A stretch of DNA of 64,000 bases from Imperialibacter roseus. GTDB taxonomy: Bacteria; Bacteroidota; Bacteroidia; Cytophagales; Cyclobacteriaceae. Shown here piece by piece: positions 44,088 to 51,744 of this stretch. The DNA lies in contig NZ_CP136051.1 in the NCBI RefSeq assembly GCF_032999765.1, forward strand, positions 5,164,501 to 5,228,500, read 5' to 3'. Made by a program: the position numbers and the translations under genes. Under the pieces are notes generated by a model. That model was given only the letters and a program-made list of their open reading frames with translations. It was not told the DNA's origin and did no database searches. Each line of letters opens with the position of its first letter. Position 1 is the stretch's first letter.

Positions 44088-45152
44088 TTATGCCTGGCCC
44101 ATGGCCTTTAAATAGGCTGCATGGGAGCCCAGGGCGATCCGCATGCGGGGGTATTCAATATACACGATACCATTCTCCTCACACACTTTCTTGATGATTT
44201 TGCTTATGGCAGGATAATGAATATGAGATATTTTGGGGAACAGATGGTGCTCAATCTGGTAGTTCAAGCCACCAACCCACCATGTGATCAGCTTATTTTT
44301 AGTGGCAAAGTTGGCCGTTGTCTTTATCTGATGAATCGCCCACTCGTCTTCAAGCTTGTTCAATTCATTCGGAACGGGGAAATGAGTGTGTTCCACTGTG
44401 TGTGCCAATTGGAATACGAGCGTAAGCACCAATCCAGCGAATAAGCCCATTACCAGGAAGCCTGTTAGCCATGGCAGGAAACCTACCATATAGATTGGCA
44501 ACGCCATGTAAACCACCGCATGAATCACTTTGAAACCCCAAAAGCTGATATGATCCTTGGGCTTCATCTTCATTAGCGGCATAGAGCCTACCTTCTGGGT
44601 AAAGTACTTCTTGTAGTCTGTAAAGAATACCCAATACAGGTAAAGCAACGAATAAGCAAACCAACCATAGATATGCTGGTAGCGATGAATTTTTCGGTGA
44701 CGCTGCGTAGAGCAAAGTCTCAGGAACGGCCTGGCATCAATATCATCGTCAATTTCATCAATATTGGTGTAGGTGTGATGAATAACGTTGTGCTTGGTAT
44801 TCCACATAAACACATTAGCTCCAAGAAAATTGAGCGATAGACCTGCGAGCTTATTCACCCACTCTTTGCGGCTAAAACTTCCATGCGAACCATCATGCAT
44901 CACATTGAATCCTATGGCAGCCGTTAAACCTCCCATTATTACAGATTCTGTGAGGGCCAACCAGGTGCCTGGAGTAAAAAAGACTAAATGGATATAGAAA
45001 CCCACCCAGCTCAATACCAGAACAACGGCCTTGAAGTATAGCTTATAGTTACCAGTCGACGGCTTTCCTGCCTCTTGAAAGTATTCGTTTATTCTTGACC
45101 TCAGTTCGCCATAAAACGAATTTCCCTGAGATGAAAATTTAGGTGCACTCAT
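44088..45152 (-). CDS. Membrane fatty acid desaturase (acyl-lipid, delta-6-like)
   Basis: Introduces double bonds into acyl chains with a di-iron centre at the inner membrane. The three His boxes are HDGSHGS, HNVIHHTYTN (HxxHH) and QIEHHLFPKISHIHY, the last with Gln in place of the first His as in front-end desaturases. About four to six hydrophobic spans lie between the boxes. At 354 residues it has no fused cytochrome b5 domain. Role: membrane fluidity or polyunsaturated lipid synthesis. A -7 box lies 58 bp upstream. Confidence 0.93.
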   Translation of the reverse strand: MSAPKFSSQGNSFYGELRSRINEYFQEAGKPSTGNYKLYFKAVVLVLSWVGFYIHLVFFTPGTWLALTESVIMGGLTAAIGFNVMHDGSHGSFSRKEWVNKLAGLSLNFLGANVFMWNTKHNVIHHTYTNIDEIDDDIDARPFLRLCSTQRHRKIHRYQHIYGWFAYSLLYLYWVFFTDYKKYFTQKVGSMPLMKMKPKDHISFWGFKVIHAVVYMALPIYMVGFLPWLTGFLVMGLFAGLVLTLVFQLAHTVEHTHFPVPNELNKLEDEWAIHQIKTTANFATKNKLITWWVGGLNYQIEHHLFPKISHIHYPAISKIIKKVCEENGIVYIEYPRMRIALGSHAAYLKAMGQA

Positions 45153-45210
45153 TAGGGTTCTTGTTATTTAAAAGCACAAGTTACCTACTGTGCTTCGATA
45201 ATTAAGAGGA

Positions 45211-45218
45211 CAAAGGTA
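45211..45218 (-). promoter_or_regulatory. -7 box of the desaturase promoter
   Basis: Minus-strand TACCTTTG is an exact TAnnTTTG match, 58 bp upstream of the desaturase ATG. The nearest TTG upstream gives a 25-bp spacer, longer than usual. Confidence 0.45.
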
Positions 45219-45366
45219 CGATTAAAACCTGAAACATTCGATGCAATTTTATCGACGGTAGGGAGGAATCTATTTCTGTCTACATTAACAGAACATCATT
45301 TATCTCTTTTTAATTGCACTGCCACCAAACAAACTCAGCTAATCCATCCTATTGCATTGCATACGA

Positions 45367-47385
45367 TCATTTTTCAAACAACTTTTTTAAATCAGCTAGC
45401 TCATCCCTCAACCTCGCTGCGTCAATAAAATCCAGCTCCTTGGCCGCTTTTTCCATGGCTTTTTGTGTTTGCTTGATCAGCTTTTCGAGCTCAGGCTTTG
45501 GCATGTATTGAACAATCGGGTCGGCGGCAATACTTGGCTCCTCATTTTCAACGTAGTACTTCCTTCCGTCCTTTTTGGAGTCAGCCACTTTAGTTTGACC
45601 CATAATTGAGCCGATATTCTTTTTAACAGATCGGGGGGTAATGCCGTGCTCTTTGTTGTAAGCAATTTGGATGTCCCTCCTCCGATAGGTCTCATCAATG
45701 GCCTCCCGCATGGAGTCAGTGATTTTATCGGCGTACATAATCACCTTTCCGCTTTCATTTCTGGCCGCCCGACCAATTGTCTGAACCAACGATCGCTGGT
45801 TTCTAAGAAAGCCCTCTTTGTCGGCATCCAAAATAGCGACCAGCGAAACTTCCGGTAAATCGAGGCCCTCACGCAAAAGGTTGACACCTACAAGGACATC
45901 GAAAACACCTAGCCTTAGCTCTCTGAGAATTTCTACCCTGTCAAGTGCATTCACCTCTGAGTGGATATAGCGTGACTTCACGCCAGCTCTCTCAAGGTAC
46001 TTCTGAAGCTCCTCCGCCATTCTTTTAGTAAGCGTAGTCACCAGCACCCTTTCTTCCTTTTTCACCCGCTCATCAATCTCTTCCAACAGATCGTCTATCT
46101 GATTGATACTCGGCCTGACGTCAATCTCCGGATCCAAAAGACCGGTTGGCCTGATGATCTGTTCCACGACCACACCCTCTGACTTTCTGAGCTCATACTC
46201 TGCCGGCGTGGCACTAACAAATATTACCTGGCTCAGCATTCCTTCAAATTCATTGAATGTCAACGGCCTGTTGTCCAGTGCCGATGGAAGCCGGAAACCG
46301 TAGTCCACCAGGTTCACCTTTCTCGACCTGTCGCCTCCCCACATAGCCCTGATCTGCGGCACAGTCACATGGCTTTCGTCAATTACCATCACAAAATCTT
46401 CAGGGAAATAGTCAAGCAGACAGAAAGGCCTTTGGCCCGACTGCCTCCTGTCGAAATAGCGGCTATAGTTCTCCACGCCCGAGCAATAGCCGAGCTCTCT
46501 TATCATTTCAAGATCAAACTCTGTTCGCTCTTTCAACCGTTTTGCTTCGAGAAACCGCCGCTCACTTTCAAAATAGTTGACCTGAGCCATCATATCGTCC
46601 TGAATTTCGATGATGGCCTGCTGGATCACATCTTTCCCGGTGACAAAAAGATTGGCAGGAAATATTGTTATTATTTTCTCGTCGCTGAGCTTTTTACCTG
46701 ACTGTGGATCGATCCGCTGAATGGATTCAATTTCGTCTCCCCAGAAAATAATGCGGTAGGCAAAGTCGGCATACGCAACAAAAATATCAACCGTGTCCCC
46801 CTTCACCCTAAAGTTACCCCGCTTAAACTCTACCTCCGTTCTGCTGTACAAAATATCCACAAAGCTGAAAAGCAGTTGATTTCGGGTGATCTGCTGCCCT
46901 TCCTCTAACCGAATAACATTTTTGCCAAACTCATCCGGATTGCCTATACCGTATATGCAGGAGACTGAAGCAACCACTATCACGTCCCGCCTTCCGCTAA
47001 GCAGCGCCGAAGTGGCACTTAGCCTCAGCTTTTCAATTTCTTCGTTGATAGAAAGATCCTTCTCTATGTAAAGTCCTGTGGTTGGAATAAACGCTTCCGG
47101 CTGGTAGTAGTCGTAGTAGGAAATGAAGTACTCAACAGCATTGTTAGGAAAGAACTGCTTCAATTCTCCAAAAAGCTGTGCTGCCAGCGTCTTATTATGA
47201 CTGAGGACAAGGGCTGGCCTATTCACTTCCTTGATGACGTTGGCCACTGTGAAGGTTTTGCCGGAGCCTGTCACTCCCAGCAGCGTTTGGGCGGGTTCGT
47301 TGGCATTGAGACCTTTTACAAGCTCTGCAATTGCCTTTGGCTGATCCCCTGTGGGTTGGTATTCAGATGTTAGTTCGAAGTCCAA
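45367..47385 (-). CDS. uvrB: Excinuclease ABC subunit B
   Basis: DNA-damage verification subunit of nucleotide excision repair; loads UvrC. The 672-residue protein has Walker A GVTGSGKT near residue 40, the beta-hairpin region ISYYDYYQPEAFIPTTGLYIEKD, the DEAD-like box CLLDYFPEDFVMVIDESH, helicase motifs V and VI (GVNLLREGLDLPEVSLVAILDADKEG, QTIGRAARN) and the C-terminal UVR domain that binds UvrC (about 630-665). It ends the same-strand series after aroE with 41 bp between. Confidence 0.98.
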   Translation of the reverse strand: MDFELTSEYQPTGDQPKAIAELVKGLNANEPAQTLLGVTGSGKTFTVANVIKEVNRPALVLSHNKTLAAQLFGELKQFFPNNAVEYFISYYDYYQPEAFIPTTGLYIEKDLSINEEIEKLRLSATSALLSGRRDVIVVASVSCIYGIGNPDEFGKNVIRLEEGQQITRNQLLFSFVDILYSRTEVEFKRGNFRVKGDTVDIFVAYADFAYRIIFWGDEIESIQRIDPQSGKKLSDEKIITIFPANLFVTGKDVIQQAIIEIQDDMMAQVNYFESERRFLEAKRLKERTEFDLEMIRELGYCSGVENYSRYFDRRQSGQRPFCLLDYFPEDFVMVIDESHVTVPQIRAMWGGDRSRKVNLVDYGFRLPSALDNRPLTFNEFEGMLSQVIFVSATPAEYELRKSEGVVVEQIIRPTGLLDPEIDVRPSINQIDDLLEEIDERVKKEERVLVTTLTKRMAEELQKYLERAGVKSRYIHSEVNALDRVEILRELRLGVFDVLVGVNLLREGLDLPEVSLVAILDADKEGFLRNQRSLVQTIGRAARNESGKVIMYADKITDSMREAIDETYRRRDIQIAYNKEHGITPRSVKKNIGSIMGQTKVADSKKDGRKYYVENEEPSIAADPIVQYMPKPELEKLIKQTQKAMEKAAKELDFIDAARLRDELADLKKLFEK

Positions 47386-47426
47386 AGAGTAGAAATTTGT
47401 TGGTCAACGAATAAACGAAATATTCA

Positions 47427-48179
47427 TCACTTTTGATTCCAGATTTCCCAGGCTCTCTCGGCTTGCAACACCAGCATGTCGTATCCGTTTTTTACTTTGG
47501 CGCCATGCTCCTGCCCTTTCTTCATAAAAAGTGTCTCGGCTGGATTGTAGACGAGGTCGTAGAATAAGTGGCCGGAACCAATTCTCTCGAAATCAATCTC
47601 CGGGCATTTTCCGGTATCCGGGTACGTGCCCAATGGTGTTGTGTTGATAATCAATTTCCTCGATTCAAGAATCGTGGGATCATTTTTCAAATCTCCGTAG
47701 GTAATAACTCCATTCCCAGCAGACCTAGACACCTGAAGGAATTCAATCTTCAAGTCCTCCAGTGCCACCCTTACTGCAGAAGCCGCTCCACCTGTGCCAA
47801 GCACCAGGGCTTTTGCTCCAACTATTGCATCACCGGCCCAGCTCTGCAACGACCGCAAAAAACCTATATAGTCTGAGTTAAATCCTGTTAGCTGTCCGTC
47901 CCGCTCTTTTCTTATCACATTGACCGCCCCAACTCTTGAAGCACTCTGGTCAAGCTTGTTCAGCAAAGGAATGACTGCCTTTTTATGAGGGATGGTGACG
48001 TTTATCCCTACCAGATTGGGATTCTCGGCAAACAAAGCTGGAAAGCTGGCGGCGGTTTCCATCTCATACAGCTCATAGGAAGCATCGCTGATCCCTTCTC
48101 TCAGGAACTTCTCCGAAAAATATTTTCTTGAAAAAGAGTGGGTCAGTGGAAACCCGATTAGTCCAAACAGCCTCGGCAT
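47427..48179 (-). CDS. aroE: Shikimate dehydrogenase
   Basis: Reduces 3-dehydroshikimate to shikimate with NADPH in aromatic amino acid synthesis. Substrate-domain motifs FGLIGFPLTHSFSRKYFSEKF and VGINVTIPHKKAVIPLL (catalytic Lys), and the NADP-binding KALVLGTGGAASAVRVAL are all visible, with INTTPLGTYPD further on. At 250 residues it is a compact Bacteroidota form. Its ATG overlaps the stop of the DUF368 gene by one base, so translation is coupled. Confidence 0.96.
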   Translation of the reverse strand: MPRLFGLIGFPLTHSFSRKYFSEKFLREGISDASYELYEMETAASFPALFAENPNLVGINVTIPHKKAVIPLLNKLDQSASRVGAVNVIRKERDGQLTGFNSDYIGFLRSLQSWAGDAIVGAKALVLGTGGAASAVRVALEDLKIEFLQVSRSAGNGVITYGDLKNDPTILESRKLIINTTPLGTYPDTGKCPEIDFERIGSGHLFYDLVYNPAETLFMKKGQEHGAKVKNGYDMLVLQAERAWEIWNQK

Positions 48180-49162
48180 TACTTGTTTTTGTACTTGACG
48201 GTTGTGTGCGCAATTTTTTCAATAATCACCACAACGCCAAAGCCAAGTGCAATAAAAAGCAGAGCGAAAAGAATTTGAGGATCTTGCCCGGTAAGCTTAT
48301 GATAATAATGTGGCCAAACATTGTTTTCGATAAATGGCACCTGTTCGCCGGCGCTGTTCAGCCTAAATTGCGCCACTCGTTTCCAGGGCCATATTTTGTA
48401 TAGCGATCCGACCATAAACCCCGACAATAAACCGATGGCCATGTTGTGGTATTTTTTCAGAAACCACGAAATGGCTCGGGAAAAGGATAAAAGCCCAATG
48501 ACACAGCCAGCTGCAAAAAGTGCTATAACAAGATAATTTAACTCCTTAAGCGCTCTTAAAACATATTCATATTTGCCCATGATCAGCAAAATGAAACTGC
48601 CCGAAATACCCGGAAGTATCATGGCTGTTATGGCAACCATCCCGCTCAGGATAATGAACCACCACGATGTTGGGGTTGTGGCAGGTGTGGACGAAACAAT
48701 GATGTATGCAGAAACTAAACCTGCTATAAAGGCAAATATAACACCAGGAGACCACCTTTTGATTTGCCTGGCAATGGTAATGGAGGAAATGATGATAAGA
48801 CCGAAGAAAAAAGACCAAACATAGATCGGATACAGCTCCAACAAGTGCGTAATCACCTGCGCAAAGATGATAATGCTCAGTCCTATGCCAGCAAGCAGGG
48901 CGACAAGAAAATTGCCATTAATGTGCTTCCAAAGCTCCTTGATTTTGAAGCTTGAAAGCAGCTTAAGCGCAGTCAGGTCAAATGCTTTGATAGCGTCTAG
49001 CAGCTCTTCATAAATTCCTGTAATGAAGGCAATTGTTCCACCGGAGACTCCCGGAATCACGTCGGCACTTCCCATAGCCAGGCCCTTCAAAAAGAGCAAA
49101 AAATAGTCAGTTAACTTTCTCGGCATTAAAATGATGTCCAGGGTATTGAAAAAAGAGGCCAT
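48179..49162 (-). CDS. DUF368 polytopic membrane protein, PopT-type polyprenyl-phosphate translocase
   Basis: A 327-residue protein with about eight to nine TM segments. Family marks are GLAMGSADVIPGVSGGTIAFITGIYEELL near the N-terminus and the internal GMVAITAMILPGISGSFILLIMGKYEYVL; the two PG(V/I)SG motifs are inverted-repeat partners. DUF368 (PopT) proteins have been shown in other bacteria to recycle undecaprenyl phosphate across the cytoplasmic membrane for cell-wall and polysaccharide synthesis. It overlaps aroE and lies downstream of the phosphosulfolactate synthase-like gene. The transport role here is by family. Confidence 0.9.
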   Translation of the reverse strand: MASFFNTLDIILMPRKLTDYFLLFLKGLAMGSADVIPGVSGGTIAFITGIYEELLDAIKAFDLTALKLLSSFKIKELWKHINGNFLVALLAGIGLSIIIFAQVITHLLELYPIYVWSFFFGLIIISSITIARQIKRWSPGVIFAFIAGLVSAYIIVSSTPATTPTSWWFIILSGMVAITAMILPGISGSFILLIMGKYEYVLRALKELNYLVIALFAAGCVIGLLSFSRAISWFLKKYHNMAIGLLSGFMVGSLYKIWPWKRVAQFRLNSAGEQVPFIENNVWPHYYHKLTGQDPQILFALLFIALGFGVVVIIEKIAHTTVKYKNK

Positions 49163-49198
49163 TTCTTCAAACAGAAATGACCTCCCAATAATAGTTAG

Positions 49199-49969
49199 TT
49201 AGAACTGAGACAGGAAGTGGTCAAATGTATCACCTCTCAAGCCCAGTCTTATCGTTTCTAAAGGAATTACCTCTTGTGGGGCAATATTTCCCAGGTTCAC
49301 ATTGGCCCCCAGCAATTTGATGAACCAAACTTGCTGTGTCTTTTGCGGTGCCTCCCAGATAATCCGCTCGAACGGAATTTTGGTCAAAATTTCCTCTACC
49401 AGTCCCTGGCGAACTTCTCCGGAGTCTCGGAACAGACCAACGTTTCCTCCTTCTCTGGCCTCTCCAATCACTTTCCAGGCGCCGGCGTCCAGCTCCGTTT
49501 GCATCTGCTCAATCCATTTGTAGGGTGGGATAATCTTGGCAGCATCCTTTGATCCGACTTCTGACAATACCGTCACCTGACCAGACAACTGCCGAATGTA
49601 TTCGCATTTTCTGTCATGATCGAGGGTAATGGAGCCGTCCGACACCTCCGCATACTTCAATCCGTATTTGTCCAAAACCTTCCTGTAGTCCTCAAACTGA
49701 TCTCTGATTACAAAGGCTTCAAACAAAGTACCTCCAAGATAGACTGGGATGCCCGCCGACTGATAGAGGTCAATTTTCTCTTTCAGCTTTGGGAACACAT
49801 ATGAAGTAGCCCAGCCAAGCTTAATAATATCTACATACTCACCACATGTTTCTATCAAATCCGCTGCTTCTCTAAGGCTGCTCCCCTTATCCATCACCAT
49901 GGTAAAACCTGTCTGCCGTGGCTTCTTGGTTCTCTCCGGAACCTTACTTAATGCATAGTTTTCTAACAT
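49199..49969 (-). CDS. Phosphosulfolactate synthase (ComA family) homologue
   Basis: A 256-residue TIM-barrel protein. ComA adds sulfite to phosphoenolpyruvate to make phosphosulfolactate, the first step of coenzyme M synthesis in methanogens; bacterial homologues make sulfolactate. Family segments visible are RQTGFTMVMDKGSSL, YVDIIKLGWATSYVFP, GGTLFEAFV, YAEVSDGSITL, VLSEVGSKD and VIGEAREGGNVGLF. Bacteroidota do not make coenzyme M; a role in sulfonate or sulfonolipid metabolism is speculation. It precedes DUF368 and aroE on the same strand. Confidence 0.85.
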   Translation of the reverse strand: MLENYALSKVPERTKKPRQTGFTMVMDKGSSLREAADLIETCGEYVDIIKLGWATSYVFPKLKEKIDLYQSAGIPVYLGGTLFEAFVIRDQFEDYRKVLDKYGLKYAEVSDGSITLDHDRKCEYIRQLSGQVTVLSEVGSKDAAKIIPPYKWIEQMQTELDAGAWKVIGEAREGGNVGLFRDSGEVRQGLVEEILTKIPFERIIWEAPQKTQQVWFIKLLGANVNLGNIAPQEVIPLETIRLGLRGDTFDHFLSQF

Positions 49970-49992
49970 TTCAATTTCCTAAATTTCCCAAC

Positions 49993-50024
49993 AAAAAAAG
50001 CCACTACACTCCAGGCATGGCTTT
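49993..50024 (-). terminator. Intrinsic terminator of the 469-residue TPR gene
   Basis: Minus-strand AAAGCCA (50024-50018) pairs with TGGCTTT (50003-49997) around a 14-base loop, with seven T to 49993. It separates the TPR gene from the phosphosulfolactate synthase gene. Confidence 0.75.
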
Positions 50025-50051
50025 CAAACACCCTTCGATAAAAGGCAATTC

Positions 50052-51461
50052 TTATTTATCTTTATTATTAGACTTATAGCGCTCAATGATTTTGTATAGT
50101 GCCTTCTGAGTCTCAAGTTTTGGAAAAAACTCAAAGAGGACGACGTGATTTTCAAAATTCAAAGTTAAGGCATTTTCCAAAATTGCAAAGGCCTCTTTGA
50201 ATCGTCCCGCAGTTATTAAATACACTGTAGCCCTGTAATATAAATCGGACTCCTCGGGGCATTCGTCCATGCCGGAAGAAACAGTGTCGACAGCTTTTTC
50301 ATATTGGCCCTGCTCAAAATAAATGTGCGACCAACCAAGCCAGGCCATGGGATTTTTGGGATCTAATATGGTTGCCTCTTCAAAAGCGTCCATACTTGAA
50401 ACAATATTGCCAACTTTGTATTCCGCTTCGGCAACTGCTAACCAGTAATCGGGGTTTTCAGCGTTGAGTTTGAGTGCTTTATTATAGAAATGAATGGATT
50501 CAAACCACCTTTCCTGAGCCTTCAAACATGAAGCAATGCCAAAGTAGGCTTCGTCATACATGTCGTCAAGCTTGGCCGCTCGTCTGTAAAAAGACAGCGC
50601 TTCATCTAATTCACCCAATTTTTCATAGGCGGCTCCAATATAGCAATAGGTTTCGGAGCTCGGCCCCTCTAACTCTTCGGTAGTTTGAAACGCCTTTAGC
50701 GCTTTGTCGTACTCCTCTATGTTAAGGTAAGCATTGCCCATATTAAAGTAGGCAGAGCTAAAACTATCGTCGATGGCGGCTGCGTACTCATACGCATCGA
50801 TAGCCTCTACGTGCCTTCCAAGCTTGTTGTATACGATGCCGAGGTTATACCAGGCATACTCCGAAAACGGATCTCTGTCAATGAATTGCCTATAATAATC
50901 AAGGCTGCTCTCAAGCTCACCTGCTACATCCAGGCAATAAGCCAGTTCGTACAGCGCATTTTCATGATTGATATTGAACTCTATGGCTAGCTTGTAATTA
51001 TCAGCCGCCTGCTTATAGTCTCCTTTACCCTGAAAAGCGAGGCCGATATTATAAAAAACTTCGTCCTTATCTTCTATCCACTCCAGTGCGTTGTTCAACG
51101 CATCAATGGCTTCATCATAATTTCCATTGAGAGACAATATATTACCCTTCAGCAGAATGATCTCAGAATCTCCAGGCTGTAGATTTTCAGCAGTTTCCAG
51201 TAATTTGAGTGCCTCGTCATATTCCTCAAGCGATGTGAGGATAGTTGCTTTTCGCAGCATTAATTCCACTGAAAATGGAAATTGATCAAAAGCCACATTG
51301 ACTGCTTTTAATGCTTTGCTGAACTTCAGCTTGTCAAGGTAATAGTCGATGATATTCTCGAAGTCGTCTTCCTCAAAATAATGGCTGACTCTCCCTTTCA
51401 CAAAGTCCTCAAATTTCTCTACCAGCTCTTTAAGCTCTTTCTTACGAAAATCTTCCGCCAT
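50052..51461 (-). CDS. TPR-repeat protein
   Basis: A 469-residue soluble protein made almost entirely of about eleven tetratricopeptide repeats of 34 residues, for example DEVFYNIGLAFQGKGDYKQAADNYKLAIEF and SAYFNMGNAYLNIEEYDKALKAFQTTEEL. There is no signal peptide, so it is cytosolic. Such large TPR solenoids are scaffolds; the partner is unknown. An exact -7 promoter box lies 25 bp upstream and a terminator follows, so it is transcribed on its own. Its position next to the phosphosulfolactate synthase/DUF368 genes recurs in my memory of related genomes, but I cannot check this. Confidence 0.88.
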   Translation of the reverse strand: MAEDFRKKELKELVEKFEDFVKGRVSHYFEEDDFENIIDYYLDKLKFSKALKAVNVAFDQFPFSVELMLRKATILTSLEEYDEALKLLETAENLQPGDSEIILLKGNILSLNGNYDEAIDALNNALEWIEDKDEVFYNIGLAFQGKGDYKQAADNYKLAIEFNINHENALYELAYCLDVAGELESSLDYYRQFIDRDPFSEYAWYNLGIVYNKLGRHVEAIDAYEYAAAIDDSFSSAYFNMGNAYLNIEEYDKALKAFQTTEELEGPSSETYCYIGAAYEKLGELDEALSFYRRAAKLDDMYDEAYFGIASCLKAQERWFESIHFYNKALKLNAENPDYWLAVAEAEYKVGNIVSSMDAFEEATILDPKNPMAWLGWSHIYFEQGQYEKAVDTVSSGMDECPEESDLYYRATVYLITAGRFKEAFAILENALTLNFENHVVLFEFFPKLETQKALYKIIERYKSNNKDK

Positions 51462-51485
51462 TAAATGTGATGATTAATAGTGTGA

Positions 51486-51493
51486 CAAAGGTA
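51486..51493 (-). promoter_or_regulatory. -7 box of the TPR gene promoter
   Basis: Minus-strand TACCTTTG is an exact TAnnTTTG match ending 25 bp before the ATG at 51461, a common leader length. No -33 TTG at 19-20 bp is seen. The rest of the 283-bp gap 51462-51744 is AT-rich with no ORF. Confidence 0.5.
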
Positions 51494-51744
51494 GGAACAA
51501 AAAAACTAGGGTATTGAATCCCCGAAAACAATCTTTCTAAGTGAAAAACTTCTTTGCTCATTATGTCGCAGAGGGTTTATGTAAGATAGGCAATTATTTA
51601 AATTCCTCTCAAAAAAAAGTGCAATAATTAAATCCGTTCTAATAGAAAGATTGGTTTTCGAAAAAATTCGCAATGATTTTGCTTGAATGCCAAATTGAAG
51701 TATTGACCTATTATTTATTGATAGTCAGTCAATTGACGAATCAC

